Positions 1 to 13,714 are shown, counted from the stretch's first letter. The stretch is DNA of 64,000 nucleotides from Ectobius pallidus (GCA_964059195.1 CAXKWD010000006.1:133492539-133556538), one strand, 5' to 3'. Numbers and translations are program-made. The notes: a model not told the origin generated them from the letters alone.

Positions 1-1030
1 GCGGGAGGGGTTGTTTGCCCCATTCCCCGCTCTGAACATAGGCCCCAAAAAGTTATATAATCTTAATAGACCAGTGACGAATCTTGGTTTGAGTGAATAA
101 ACAGTTGCCTAATAGACAATATTATACATTTTCAAAGCAATGAATTAAACAGAAAACGCGTTAGAAACAACTACTTAGAAAGTATCGTATAATAACATAT
201 TCCCTGATGACCAAGAGAAGAGAGGGCAATTTCGTTTGTCAGGCCCTAATATCAATGCATTGAGAACTGCTGAAAGACGAGTCAGTTTTGATGACGTAAT
301 AAAATTTACAGAGGCAAAAACTCGCAAGAAAGGCTTTTAATTTATGTACCCATGCTTTTGGTTTTCTTTCTTTTGTACACAAAATATGTGAAATCACAAA
401 TATTTAGTTGTTCTACCTTTTCGTTATCAAAACCGAAGGAATTGCATGCTAGCGTGGATTTCCTCCGGCCAGAAGTCAGTACTGGTACTGGTAAGCTAAG
501 CAAACTTATGGCAAAAACGTAAACTTGCATAAAGCATAATAAACATGTGAATCCCAAAAGGAAGGGGGAAAAAAGTTTATTCAGGGTCCAGGGAAAAAAT
601 ATAATGAAGTAGGAGGATACTATCGTATATTTATGAAGACTAGATGTCAGTGGCGTAAATAATTGTGAATAGTGGGTAGGCCTTAATAGTGATTAGGCCC
701 CTTTCACTGGTGGGACGCCACTGGGTGGATGAAGCGAAGATGTTTAAACTGTTTTCTTTGTACCTTTGTTTAAACATTTTACATTGTCGTTCAATAAGTT
801 TACTGCATTAGTAGAAGAAACTGCCACCCTTTTAAAAATAAATTCAATTGAAGAATTTTATGTAGAGTGCTTTCTTTGAGCGAGTTATATTCTCTTATAG
901 ATAGTCTTATTATTCTGTCATGGTGTATACAGATATGAAAACTAAAAAGTTTTGATTCAGCTACAGTTTGAACGTACCTTATCAATCTGCATCCTATTGA
1001 AGTTAAAATGAGGACTTGTCTATTCGTCGC
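1..1030. other. AT-rich sequence, no gene seen
   Basis: No reading frame longer than about 70 codons and no recognisable protein, RNA or repeat boundary was seen before the satellite array begins. The short open frames have no family resemblance. Confidence 0.6.
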
Positions 1031-3505
1031 ATTTAAAAGTGCTAGTTGTTCATCAGAGCGTTTTTAAATATTAACACTTAGTGTATTCTTAGGACATAGT
1101 CGATTGACGGATCATGCCGTAAGTTGGCGACTGTAAAAATAAAATGTGATAAGAGAATTCCTCCTCCTTAGCATTTAAAAGTGCTAGTTGTTTCTCTGAG
1201 CGTTATGAAAAATTAACACTTAATGTATTCTTAAGACGTAATCGATTGACGGATCATGCTGTAAGTTGTCGACTGTAAAAATAAAACGTGATAAGAGAAT
1301 TCATCCTACATAGCATTTAAATGTGCTAGTTGTTTCTCTAAGCGTTTTGAAAAATTGATACTTAGTGTAATCTTAGGACATAGTCGATTGACGGATCATG
1401 CCATAAGTTGGCGACTGTAAAAATAAAATGTTATAAGATAATTCATCCTACTTAGCATTTAAAAGTGCTAGTTATTTCTCTGAGCGTTTTGAAAAATTAA
1501 CACTTAATGTATTCTTAAGACGTAGTCGATTGACGGATCATGCTATAAATTGGCGACTGTAAAAATAAAATGTGATAAGGAAATTCATCCTACTTAACAT
1601 TTAAAAGTGCTAGTTGTTTCTCTAAGCGTTTTGAAAAAATTAATACTTAGTGTATTCTTAGGACATAGTCGATTGACGGATCATGCCATAAGTTGGCGAC
1701 TGTAAAAATAAAATGTGATAAGAGAATTCATCCTACTTAGCATTTAAAAGTGCTAGTTGTTTCTCTGAGCGTTATGAAAAATTAACACTTAATGTATTCT
1801 TAAGACGTAATCGATTGACGGATCATGCTGTAAGTTGGCGACTGTAAAAATAAAACGTGATAAGAGAATTCATCCTACATAGCATTTAAAAGGGCTAGTT
1901 GTTTCTCTAAGCGTTTTGAAAAATTAATACTTAGTGTAATCTTAGGACATAGTCGATTGACGGATCATGCCATAAGTTGGCGACTGTAAAAATAAAATGT
2001 GATAAGAGAATTCATCATACTTAGCATTTAAAAGTGCTAGTTATTTCTCTGAGCGTTTTGAAAAATTAACACTTAATGTATTCTTAAGACGTAGTCGATT
2101 GACGGATCATGCTATAAATTGGCGACTGTAAACATAAAATGTGATAAGGAAATTCATCCTACTTAACATTTAAAAGTGCTTGTTGTTTCTCTAAGCGTTT
2201 TAAAAAAATTAATACTTAGTGTATTCTTAGGACATAGTCGATTGACGGATCATGCCATAAGTTGGCGACTGTAAAAATAAAATGTGATAAGAGAATTCAT
2301 CCTACTTAGCATTTAAAAGTGCTAGTTGTTTCTCTGAGCGTTAAAAAAATTAACACAATGTTTTCTTAAGACGTAGAAGATTGACGGATCATGCTATAAA
2401 TTGGCGACTGTAAAAATAAAATGTGATAAGGGAATTCATCCTACTTAACATTTAAAAGTGCTAGTGTTTCACTAAGCGTTTTGAAAAAATTAATACTTAG
2501 TGTATTCTTAGGACATAGTCGATTGACGGATCATGCCATAAGTTGGCGAATGTAAAAATAAAATGTGATAAGAGAATTCATCCTACTTAGCATTTAAAAG
2601 TGCTAGTTGTTTCTCTGAGCGTTTTGAAAAATTAACACTTAATGTATTCTTAAGACGGATCATGCTGTAAGTTGGAGACTGTAAAAATAAAATGTGATAA
2701 GAGAATTCATCCTACATAGCATTCAAAAGTGTTAGTTGTTTCTCTAAGCGTTTTGAAAAAATTAATACTTAGTGTATTCTTAGGATATAGTCGATTGACG
2801 GATCATCCCATAAGTAGGCGACTGTAAAAATAAAATGTGATAAGAGAATTCATCCTACATAGCATTTAAAAGTGTTAGTTGTTTCTCTAAGCATTTTGAA
2901 AAATTAACACTTAATGTACGAGTTGACGTAGTTGATTGACGGATCATGCTGTAAGTTGGCGACTGTAAAAATAAAATGTTATAACAGAATTGATCCTACT
3001 TAGCATTTAAAAGTGCTAGTTGTTTCTCTGAGCATTTTGAAAAATTAACACTTAATGTATTCTTAAGACGTAGTTGATTGACGGATCATGCCATAAGTTG
3101 ACGACTGTAAAAGTGCTTGTTGTTTCTCTGAGCGTTTTGAAAAATTAACACTTAATGTATTCTTAAGACGTAGTCGATTGACGGATCATGCTGTAAGTTG
3201 GCGACTGTAAAAATAAAATGTTATAACTGAATTCATCCTACTTAGCATTTAAAAGTGCTAGTTGTTTCTCTTAGCGTTTTGAAAAAATTAATACTTAGTG
3301 TATTCTTAGGACATAGTCGATTGACGGATCATGCCATAAGTTGGCGACTGTAAAAATAAAATGTGATAAGAGAATTCATCTTACTTAGCATTTAAAAGTG
3401 CTAGTTGTTTCTTAGAACGTTGAAAAATTACACTGAATGTATTCTTAGGACATAGTCGATTGACGGATCGTGCCATTAGTTGGCGACTGTAAAAATAAAA
3501 TGTGG
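1031..3505. repeat. Satellite array, ~142-bp monomers with four-monomer higher-order period
   Basis: About 17-18 head-to-tail copies share the core gattgacggatcatgc, found near 1100, 1244, 1386, 1528, 1670, 1812, 1956, 2098, 2240, 2381, 2521, 2796, 2938, 3077, 3178, 3320 and 3462. Spacing is about 142 bp. Two monomer classes alternate: A (aacacttaatgtattcttaa, then gacgta) and B (tacttagtgtattcttagga, then catag). Copies 2-5 match copies 6-9 one for one, including private variants such as gcgttatg, giving a higher-order period near 569 bp. Most monomers contain GAATTC. The array degenerates at the 3' side, with deletions at about 2657 and 3112. No coding potential. I do not recognise the family by name. 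Confidence 0.95.
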
Positions 3506-4109
3506 GTTTTGTCGTGATCATAATTTTTTATTTGGAAAAATAATTTAATTATTTGGAAAATAGTATTGTTACATTATTCATTCGTAATCTTATAAGTAGT
3601 CTCATTTGTAAATACTACCTTATATAAATAAATGACAAGTTAAGATAGGATAACTCCTTTAATATAGTACAAAGTATAGTAGGAGTTAAAAATAATGTAT
3701 TTTGGATACAAAACCTAGATTTTAAAATTAAATTAACTTACGGCGTCAAAATACAAGTATCACAAAAAATTAAAGCATAAACAGTCGTCGATCCTTCCTC
3801 ATAGTGTTTATTTAAGGGAATGCATTTCTGCATGTTATGCCATCCCCAGATTTATTCAAATAAATGTCAAGTTAATCATATTGACAAATTGTCAGATCCA
3901 ATAGGAAAATAGTTTCTAGTGAATACTTAAAATACCAGTTTCCGGGAAAGATTGAAGAAATAGCTAGTGTGTATCTTTACTAAAACATGAATGCTTTTCT
4001 CTACTGTTACATATAATTCAATTTTTATTGCGAATAATCAGATTATAAACCTTGAAAGTGCCAGGCAGAATTAGTTAGGCGACTAATCTATTTTATGCTC
4101 TTGTACTTC
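3506..4109. other. AT-rich sequence, no gene seen
   Basis: Satellite monomers stop at about 3505 and unique-looking AT-rich DNA follows. No open frame or repeat boundary could be supported. Confidence 0.5.
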
Positions 4110-4262
4110 TCATCTGAAGTTTCGGACCACTGACGGTGGTATATCCGGAGCGACAAAGAGAAGTTGCCTGGTTTTCGAACAATTAGACACGAGTTGCTCT
4201 AATCTCGTTAGACAACTGCTTCCTCTCAGTACAGGCTGGTTTGTTAACGTTACGCCAGAGGA
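4110..4262 (+). repeat. Dispersed repeat, copy 1 (unclassified)
   Basis: Resembles 9238-9380 in order and spacing: a tgaagttt(c/t)(g/t)gaccac block, then gacaaagagaa, then agttg(c/g)tctaatctc, then a block ending in tttaac or gttaac. The two copies share the order of at least four blocks over about 150 bp, so chance is unlikely. No coding content and no tRNA box are seen. It is probably an old SINE or MITE fragment. Confidence 0.6.
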
Positions 4263-5834
4263 AAAGACTGAATGAACTAAGCATTGCTTGTCTAATTAAA
4301 GTACTGAACTTATGAAAGCTAAAATAAGAACAATGTACGTCAAATTATTATTCTAGAAAAAAGTTTGCCAAAACCACTGCAGCATGTATAAATGTGAAAT
4401 AATATTTATTTATGGTCCAAGTGTTAAAAACGAGATTTTATTTTGCGAGTAGGTTATGATTGCAAAACGAGCCCATAAGGGAGACTGTAGTGTTCCTACG
4501 AGCAAAATAAAATAATTTTACACTACTGTATTTTTAGAAAGTTGATAAAATTTGTGAAGTAATAATAAATGTTAGGTTTATTTTAGTGAATTACGTACCG
4601 TGGCCCAACCATATTGGAACTGTTACTGATTTTCTAATATAGTGCTGGCAACTTTACGGAAAACTCTTTTTATCAACCAAGTATGATGACTTTGCAATCA
4701 CCGTGAGAAATTTAACCTTTAAATAGGCTTAATGAATTTTTAGAGTGCGCAATGTTTGTCAAACTTAGTCTATTTAGCCTAATAATCGTATATTTTTAAC
4801 TAAGAGTATTTTCTATGTGAAGCAATCGAAGTTTGTTGCTCTGAAGTGTTATAATTTTATACCACCCAGTGGCATAAGTTTCTCCTTTTAATTAATATTA
4901 TCTACAAGTGTTTCATTTACCTTTTTCTAATTGTCTAAAAACGTTTTCTCTACATTTGAGTAACTGAAGTAGGAAAGCAATATTTTCTACTACTTCTTAT
5001 CATGCTATAAAGAAAAACTGCTGGATTGTAATATGTGTCCAATCGTGAAACAAGGCAATGCGGTTAATGTGCTGCATACTGAATGGCTGAAGTCAAGAGA
5101 GATCGTAGAAATATCAACATGTTGTAATTCATTTCAAATTCAATATATAGACTTATAAATTTTCCTTCTAGGTCAATGAAATACCAAACAGTATAACAGG
5201 TAGTCCTGCATAAAGCTGTCTTTTTCGGACCCATGTTCATATAACATAATTTCACCCTCTATGTGCAAGGGATTTTTCCCAAACGTTTTGGACTACCTTT
5301 TGATACACTCTGTATAGTGTAATTGCCATGTTCGTCACGGCAAACAGTTTTGTGTGTCTAATGTTGGCATCATTTTCATCACATCATGTTGGAAAAAGTA
5401 AGTTTATTTTTTAAATACAGAATTATAAATTAGGACAGCATAATCCTTGATTCATTACTTACTAAGTTCTTCACTCTTTATATTTTTCGTATTATTTTGT
5501 ATTTGGTTTGGAATTTTACAATATACTTATTAATACTACAAATTTCGCGTATAAATTAAACAAGGTATTTATCGCTTAATTTAGGAAGTTTAAAGTTATT
5601 CAGCAAAAGAATTAGACAACCGTTAGGTATTCCATATACCTCGGTAACAGTGGAAAAATTTGTCATGGTTACGTGATAGATTGGAATCAAAAGTTAGAAA
5701 GACGAATCATTGTTCAGGTCAAACGTAAAACTTTCACTCCATTAATCTAGCTCAACAACACACCACTTCTCTAAATGAGTAGGAATTGTATTCTAATTCG
5801 TAGTGCCCAAAGAGCTGTTGAAGCAATACCATGA
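4263..5834. other. Mostly unique AT-rich sequence
   Basis: No supported gene. A motif at about 5294-5322 (gatacactctgtatagtg) resembles the terminal sequence of many insect mobile elements, but no partner end was found. Confidence 0.4.
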
Positions 5835-6135
5835 AACGGGAGGTCACAGGATCAAATTCTGTGACTGGCCAATTTGACATGGGTTTTTTCATGATTTCCC
5901 CAGTCGGCAAGTCAAAAGCCGAATTGGATATTTACTCACCATGACTCATCCTCGCTATTTCATCCTGCATCACATTAATTATAATTAATATCATTTGAAA
6001 TTGACTCACGCCATGAAATTCACCAGTAATAGAAAATAATTAGTTCACCAGTAATAGAAAATAATTGAGCAATAATAGTTGCATTGCCTAATGTTATACA
6101 AACATATCCTGCACTCCTCAAAGGAGTATAAATAA
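5835..6135 (+). repeat. Probable tRNA-derived SINE
   Basis: The head contains a degenerate RNA polymerase III B-box (caggatcaaattctgtgac, matching the T-arm pattern). A SINE-like body with a gggttttttcatgatttccc block follows, and the element ends in an AT-rich tail. A small internal duplication of ttcaccagtaatagaaaata lies at about 6018-6062. The A-box is weak and no target duplication was identified, so the limits are approximate. Confidence 0.5.
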
Positions 6136-7379
6136 AGTTTAATTAAAAAATACCTGAAAGGCAAAGTTCACTTCACTATGATTAATAAAATGTTAAGTAA
6201 GCTTGTCGAATGCACTGGCATGATTTGGTTCGTCATCCCGACTTTTATTAATTACAATACAATCTAAGCATAATCTAAGTTTCATATTATCGACAATCCT
6301 TCGAATAAAACTTTTATATACGGTAAGTATATTTCAGGTTATAAAGTGGTTTTATCATAGGCTACTACAACAATACAATCGTCATAGAAACATGCATTCC
6401 TGGTGTTACTGTTTGTCATAGCTTGTCGAATGTATTACTTCTCTATGGGTAGAGAAAATTATTGTTTTTTAAAATAATTTTCTAAGATAATTTAAGCAAG
6501 TTTTAAGACAGTATTTAGCTAGTATGAAAGAAAGAAGTTATATGACAAACAGGTCGTTCAGATTTAACTCTAAATTATTCCAGATACACTTGAACGTGTG
6601 CGCTCCGAAGCTATCGTTAGTAACATCGATTTTCGGGGCTGTGATAAATAATGCGTGAAATCTCTCAGCACCCACTAATCAATAATCAATTGGTCCACTA
6701 ATTGCTATGTTACATCAGTACTCACGCCTAACACAAATTCCATGTACCTGAAAAACTCGTGTACTTGACACAGGTTCAATCATAATTCTCGTTAAAAAGA
6801 TTAAATTGAAAGAAAATAAAAAATCTGGTAAACTGATATAACAAAGTGCGAGATGTTTTTTTTAATAAGTGATAATTGGAAATATGATAGGCCCATGCAG
6901 CAAAGAAGTTATTTTTGTAATATATCTCCGAGTTGAACTCCAAAAGCAAAGTGCGCTGGCAATAATATTAATGATACAATAGGCTTACGATTCGCTGACA
7001 TGTTTGTTTCAAGTTTAAAGCAAGCCTTATACGTTATGAATGAATAAAAAGTCAATCTGAAATCTATCTATCAGGAATTGCATTAGGTATATTGCTGCAC
7101 AGGAACGAATAAGAAAAATACATTAAAATATAATTTTGATATCGGTATCTATAGAATGCACAGTATAATATCAATATTCAATGGTAAGTTGTGTTTAATC
7201 TTTTATTTACAGTGACATCATTATGAAGAAATGAATCAATCAAGGCGGGCTAACAATAACAAAAATAACGATTGGCAATTTGTTACCTTTTGTTTAATAT
7301 TATATTGTGGGCCATGCAATAAATAATATTGTAGCGATTTATACCCATTACACAATTAACATTGATATACTCGTTATTT
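6136..7379. other. AT-rich sequence, no gene seen
   Basis: No open frame, RNA or repeat boundary could be supported across this stretch. Confidence 0.4.
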
Positions 7380-7735
7380 CGGTACCGGTCAACCGATTTT
7401 GTCCAAATTCTATAGGCATTTACACATGGACGTCATAAATGTGTATGCCAAGTTTCATGAAAATCCGCAAGAGCGTATTTGAGTTTTCGCGCTTTTCTAA
7501 TATATATTACCATAAAAGTAGGCACTAAATTGGGCATTACTCCGATACCGGTCAACCGATTAGGTCCAATACCAATAGGCTTTTTCCCATGATCGTTATA
7601 ATTGCATATACCAAGTTTCATGAAAATCCGATAAAGCGTATTTGAGTTATCGCGCGTACAGATACACGGACGGACGGACAGGCATTTTCTCGTCCCCACA
7701 CACAATCTCACAAAGCACCATACTGGCACTTAATA
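7380..7735 (+). repeat. Dispersed repeat with internal duplication (retroelement 3'-tail type)
   Basis: Two partial modules lie in tandem (about 7380-7490 and 7540-7660). Each has ccggtcaaccgatt, a gtcca box, a ccaagtttcatgaaaatccg box and a gcgtatttgagtt box. The second continues into acacggacggacgga and ends at tactggcacttaata. A second genomic copy of the longer module lies at 52965-53207. Such non-coding tails with acggacgga runs are common at the 3' ends of arthropod non-LTR elements. Overlapping open frames here are repeat shadows. Confidence 0.75.
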
Positions 7736-9237
7736 ACGCTAATGAACTTGATGAACATGCCTATTACAGCTCTGTGTCTTTTATTTGTTTTTATTTCCCT
7801 ACATATTTTCTCCAAGTTTTGAAAACCTAAGAATCAACAAAGTCTAAAGAAATTTTCGATTCGTAGATAAACTATCAAGATAACCGTGCACAAAGGTTTT
7901 CATGTTACTTTTGAATGCACAATTTATCCTTTGCAAAATGATACAATGTAGCTCACGAATAATCTCAACCTGCTTTGCGTGGTGAGAGAAATCTAATGAC
8001 AATGTTTCTGCGATGTAATTATATTGTTTCACAATTGAGGATACAGAGAAAGTGTCTGCAGTATTTCCTCTCTCGATGTTTCCGCCCCTCTCGTGTAACA
8101 GAACTGATTAGCAATGCAGTCTTCTATATCCTTATTCTGTCGACAAAGCCCATCAGCTTTGTAGCTCATTCCGTTGCACACTTATAAAATAAACTCTGAG
8201 ACAAAGGATTGTAACAGAGCAAGTGACTTTTGAGTAACAATAGTATGAGAATATTAAATTTAGACATTTTTCTTTATTACATATAACTTATTTATATATT
8301 ACTTATATATTATATAATGTTCAGGTATATAATATATATTAAATTTGTATTATGTAAATAAGTATTGTTGATAATAAATATATATAATGCTCAATAATTA
8401 TATTTTAGGAGGATTGCTATTATTACTGCATTCACATTTTTAAATCTTCCAATTTTCAAAACTGTAATAAAATTTCTCATCAAAAGTTAAACAATCGTAT
8501 AATCTTGAAAGGTAACTTACGTGAACATAAAATTTGGTTCTGTCACCATTTTTTGTTGTTTGTTTGAACAGATTGACTAAGTCACAAAACAAACATCTTG
8601 TTGAAGCTGGTATAAGTCTGTTCTGATTGCGGGAAAATCAGTTATAGGTCCAACACCGTTTCTTCTCTATCTAAGTACCTATGGCAAGTGTTAGAACACA
8701 ATAATAATTAATAATAATAACGTAAAGTCTTAAAAGAAATCTCAAAATTATCCAAAGTATGAAAACATCAGTATTCAATGGAAGTTCAATAACTTATGGG
8801 ATTAATATAATTTATGAAGTCCTTACAATGAAATTACTTACATGCTATCTAACCTGATATAAAAATGAACTACTTACTTTGTTTGCCGGTTTCATTTATT
8901 TTCCGATGTACATTTTAATAATAATGTTATGCAAAACAGTTAGACATCACAAAGTCACTTACAAAGTAACGACTAAGTCGAAATGATAGATTGAGGTTTG
9001 TCTCATAAAAGTAGCTCTCATCAGTTCATCACTTAATAAAGTTGAAAACAAAGGGGAAAAAGTAGGATAGGCTATCTATACCTTATCTACAATAATGCAT
9101 AATATCTGCGTACGTTCAAATATAATCCTTTTCGGTACATAAACTCAGGATTTTGGTAATTTCTAATCAGATTATAAATTCAGGGACGTGTTAAACAATG
9201 TGTTATACATTGCATTTATTTCCTGCTTTAGTAGCTT
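7736..9237. other. AT-rich sequence, no gene seen
   Basis: Very AT-rich around 8280-8400, with tatata-type runs. Several overlapping open frames of 60-70 codons on both strands have no recognisable content. Confidence 0.4.
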
Positions 9238-9380
9238 TGTGTGAAGTTTTGGACCACAGTAGGTGGCACAGTAGTGAGTGACAAAGAGAAATAGCTTACC
9301 AACTGGAATAACCAAGTTGGTCTAATCTCATTGAGCAACTTCATGTAGCGTACACTCTGGTGACTAGTTTAACATTGTGC
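9238..9380 (+). repeat. Dispersed repeat, copy 2 (unclassified)
   Basis: Second copy of the repeat at 4110-4262, with the same block order: tgaagttttggaccac, gacaaagagaa, agttggtctaatctc, gtttaac. Same orientation as copy 1, about 5.1 kb away. Confidence 0.6.
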
Positions 9381-10224
9381 AGAATTACACAAACTGGAAC
9401 AAAGTTGCCGCTTTCATTCTGTTCACTTGATTTATTTCGGACTGTTGCTTTTTACTGTGAAGAGAAACACGGTATAAAATAGCGAAGGATAACTGTATAC
9501 TAGAATTAGAACACTTTACAGTTTTACCGCATGATTGAATTTTCATTACAATAGTTTGAAATAGTATCTTCGGTCTGTAAATGAAACCAGCACCTCTTGA
9601 AACGATTGCAGGTTTATACAAAAAATTCTACTACCTTAACTTTACCCATAAGCCTTCAGGAACTCCTTTTCCTAAAATAGGTTTAGGAGTCTGCAAGTTA
9701 TCTTTGATACAGTATGGTTATTTTTATTTTCCTGAGTCTTCCGGGTTATCAGGAAAGTGGTAGTTTCAACTGATAGGCTAACTCTAAAATACATTGTCAT
9801 AGGTAATCCCACGAGACATTGAATCAATAAATTCGCGAGTTCAACAATATGCAAAATGAAACAATTAGTTTTCTCTTATTGGTTTCATATCTTGTACACT
9901 TGCCTTAAGCCTTAAGCTTAAGGGCTCACTGAAACCAGTATATAGTCTACGCTTTAACTCTCGTAAGATTAGTAAGCAAAATAGTGCTCTGATTTTGAGG
10001 AAAATCGTCTGCTGTATTCTGAATGTGCTTGCTATCAAGGTACCAACGTGACATGGAGGTCGCAAGTGCACAAAGAGACTCCACGCTTGGAATATCAGAG
10101 ATTTAATTCAGTTTTGGTGAAACGAAAGTTCACTTGCAGGAGTTTAAGGAATAGTTTTCAAAATATTCACCGTAATTTACATTGGTTTCGTCCAGCTTAA
10201 TTGAAGTTGCTGTTACTGAACTCA
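9381..10224. other. No gene seen
   Basis: Short open frames of 60-78 codons overlap on both strands with no recognisable protein. A small gccttaagccttaagctta simple repeat occurs near 9902-9920. Confidence 0.35.
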
Positions 10225-10305
10225 AGTACATCTTGGTATGGTAGCTAATTGCTGAGGGCTGAGTTTGAACCCCTTGGTTGCCTTACTAAGCCTTTTATGT
10301 TAAGC
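10225..10305 (+). repeat. Possible SINE head (degenerate tRNA boxes)
   Basis: tggtagctaattg resembles an A-box and gagtttgaacccc a B-box, at tRNA-like spacing. The body beyond is not recognised, so this is a weak call. Confidence 0.35.
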
Positions 10306-12124
10306 TTTATAATCATGTTATTTTTCTTGTATATTCATCGCACTTTTCAGTGGAATATAATGGAAGTTAATTTTACAAAATTAATACACCTACGGATCAT
10401 GTGTATAAGTATTTTATGATCCGTAGTATATACCTCGTCCAATAGGCCTATGTATATAAATACAAATAAAGTATATTGATGCACCATTGGCATGTAGTGT
10501 TCGTAGAAGTTATCCATAATTTGTACTTATTACAAGAATTTATACTCCGTTCTTTATGTTTTCGTCTTGTTTAATGACTAAATGGTATTATGTATTTATA
10601 TGGGACCTCTAGAAGATGGATAGATTTGTCTTTTACGTATCATATTTGTATAGCGATGTAATACAGTATGATACATACGAATAATATCCATAGGCCTTTG
10701 CAAGAATCAGGCTAGATACACTTTAAAAATTTGCAATAATTAATTTATGCTAATATTAAATATTATAATATCGGTGTATAATTATAAGAAATTCATATAG
10801 CTTCAGGGTATTGCGAACTTATCTGTAACCTTCGTAGGATACAGGTTACGACTTATCCCATTGCCTCATCCTTTGACTGAAGCTTTTCATGTTCGACTTA
10901 CTCTAAACATTTCTATCTCATAAACTTACGGAGTTAAACATGTAATGTCCGGAAATGTTGGTAATAGGACAAAGGGCATCGACGTAAGGAAAGCTAATAA
11001 ATGTCCATGTTGAATAAATTACAGTTAGTTGCGATTGCAAGATTCAATTAACTGAATGAGATTCTAAGGTAGAGATGGTATTGAGGTTTAGGGATAAACT
11101 AGGGTGTGGCTAATTAGAGTAATAGAACCAGTAACTTATAAGAATGCAAGATAGTGAGGATTAAGTAGAAAGGAGTGTGTTGCATCCTGTAGATTTGGTG
11201 TTTAACTTTTTACCATAGTACTGTTGAGTGCGCAGTAAATTGTTTTTCTGGAATATTGTATTATTTCTGTAAAAATAGTTGAATTTTCATTTCATTATAT
11301 TTATTAATTTAACCTTGCGGAGTTAAGATCAAAAGGCCTTCTCTACCATTCAGTCAGAGGGAAATATATAAACTACAAGAATTATTATAGAACTTAATTA
11401 TAACAGAGTATACAATTTACCTAAAAATGAAAAAGAACAAGAATAAATAAATAATAGGCCTAGGCCTATATGAAATTGAAACAAGTGAATACAATATTGA
11501 CTATGAATGCTGAAAAAATGCTAACATATTTACTTTTTAGTATCACTCTTTAACAGAACTTAATTAAATTGCGCTTAAACTGTGAAGTGTGATATCGTTT
11601 GGCAGCTTCTAAGATAGCTAGGCAATGAGTTCCAAACGCGAATAGCTGTAAGCCTATCTATAAAGGAACAGTGTAAATTTCTATTCAGAGACAGATAGTA
11701 AGGGATCAAGCTGAGAGCGCCTGAAAAGTTATGGTAGGATGATAGGTAATGAAAACTACTAAAAGATAGCTACTTGTTGAGGTATACGGGATGCTATGCG
11801 GAAGAATGGGACAGTAGAAATATCTTCGCGCACGCGTACACATTGAAGTTGTTCTAGTGACGGAGTTATGTGCTCGTATTTAATAATGTTACGTATACTG
11901 TATATCCGACACACGCTTTATAAACACGTTGTAGTCTTTGAGTCAAGTTACAAGACCTCACAATAATCAAAATATGGCATAATGGGTGTAGAACGCATGT
12001 TCTTAACTGAAACGGAAAACACTTTATAAAGGCGGCCATTCACTATCGCTCCAAATGGACAGCATCCACTTAAAGGACGACATCCAAAACTAGGTGGCCA
12101 TTCACTGTCACTCCACCCGCGCCA
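10306..12124. other. AT-rich intergenic sequence
   Basis: No coding or RNA signal. Contains several TAGGCCTA octamers, including an overlapping pair near 11458. A short duplicated block, gccattcact(a/g)tc(g/a)ctcca, occurs at about 12035 and 12094. Confidence 0.4.
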
Positions 12125-12505
12125 GTTGCTTCGTGGAACAGTTAGGCTGAACCTTGATTTTTGAAAAATTGGCTCTAACGATTTTAATAAAAGCTTAAAA
12201 TTTGAAACTCTTGTCCATGGCTAATAAAATGACTATATCCGTTTTTCTGTAAAAATTACTTAGGGGGTACTTTATTCGCATCCATTTTCAATTTTTCTAG
12301 ATTATCTCCATTACAGTACTGTATGCGACACATAAAAACATACCACAGTAAAGTTGTAGAAAAAATTAAAGTGAACATTTTTTTATACATCTAATTGATA
12401 TCAAGATAAACACGAAATAAATACAGCTTAAACGCGAATTTCAGAACATACATATCAATTTAAAAAATCTGATGTGAAAGTCACATAACTTCCTCTGCCC
12501 AAATA
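12125..12505 (-). repeat. Inverted copy of the 13912-14645 module
   Basis: Read on the minus strand this has gggcagaggaagt at one end and the box aaatcgttagagcc about 320 bp downstream. Both boxes occur in plus orientation in 13912-14645. It is divergent in between. This may be one arm of a larger decayed element. Confidence 0.45.
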
Positions 12506-12739
12506 AAAGTTAGCAGTATTCACATATCCTTGTACAGAATCGCAAGACACAATTTTACGTTAATTATGCTGTAAATACAGCCCCTCATTTGAATGTTGCG
12601 ACTAAAAACACAGGCTATGGACAAACTAAAAAAAAAAAGAATAAAAACAAGTGACTGCAAACGTTTATTGAACTTTCCGCCATTCAGAATAATTTATCGA
12701 ATATTCCCCTCAGATATTTCTTTACTGTAAGCATGGCCA

Positions 12740-12960
12740 ACAATACATCTTTCTCACTTTATTTATTTATTTATTTTCATTTATTCCTTCCAGTCATACA
12801 CTGTACATGATACAGTGACATAGAAAACGCCATACAAATACAAATACAAGTAAAAAAAATACAATAACATAAATAATGATGAAACATGAAATTGAAGTTA
12901 TGAGCTATGAATGTAAATGAAATATAAAAGTAAAGTTGTAAAATTATAAATGTCAACATA
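12740..12960. other. Low-complexity AT-rich stretch (tttattta run and A/T tracts)
   Basis: A tttatttattt run is followed by A-rich caaatacaaatacaag-type sequence, similar in composition to 26705-27060. It could be a reverse-oriented retroelement 3' tail, but no coding remnant supports that. Confidence 0.35.
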
Positions 12961-13059
12961 CTTAGATTTTCCCTTTAAAATATTCTTTTTTAGTACACGC
13001 TCTCTAAAACAGCTGCTTATCGGACTGGTAGCACGCCGAAAAATTGCATTCTAGCGACC

Positions 13060-13123
13060 AAGGCTGCTAAAATTGCATAAAAGTGCATTCAAACTGCATT
13101 CAAAATGCACTTTTAGCGGCCTT
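13060..13123. repeat. Imperfect hairpin
   Basis: The 18-nt arm aaggctgctaaaattgca pairs with tgcacttttagcggcctt (16 of 18), with a 28-nt loop containing a repeated tgcattcaaa. Possibly the core of a small foldback element. Confidence 0.6.
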
Positions 13124-13714
13124 GTCCTTTAAAGTCGTCATGACAATCTATAAACAAAACCCAGATGGCATTGACCAGACACATCAATTTTAACATGGAT
13201 TTACGCATATAATTGGTCATAAAACAACAAATTTAAGCCAACACGTTTCTTTATGATAATCAGAAACTTCACCAGGATTTTTCGCAAAACACGGTAGCCC
13301 ACTTCATCACATATAAGCCAACAACTTTTCACATCTTCGTTCACATAGCTTACATGGATGCACCAGCATTTAATTGCAATATATTCCCTATTCCTTCTCC
13401 CGTGATGTTGCTGGCACCAACTCCAATTCAATGTTTTTGACTTGGAATGAAATTTCCTCGGGATTATAATTCATATTTTCACAAGCTTTTCATAAATACT
13501 AGTTCGTATTTATTATTGTTTACAAATCAGTGACTCATATAACTCATCTATAGCCTACCGCATTTCGTATTGGCACGTACGGTTCATTGTTGTCTTGCGT
13601 TTGAGAGGGCCGTGAGAATATGGTTGACTGCCTTTCATTATAATAAATTACGGTATTTTTGTTTCATTTCATATAATTTAGAGAGCTATCATTAAAAAAT
13701 ATTGTATGCACCAC

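Noticed and set aside
1031..3505. CRISPR array
   Set aside because: Repeats are contiguous ~142-bp monomers without unique spacers, in a eukaryotic context.
5270..5330. Terminal repeat of a mobile element (gatacactctgtatagtg)
   Set aside because: No matching opposite end or duplication found nearby.
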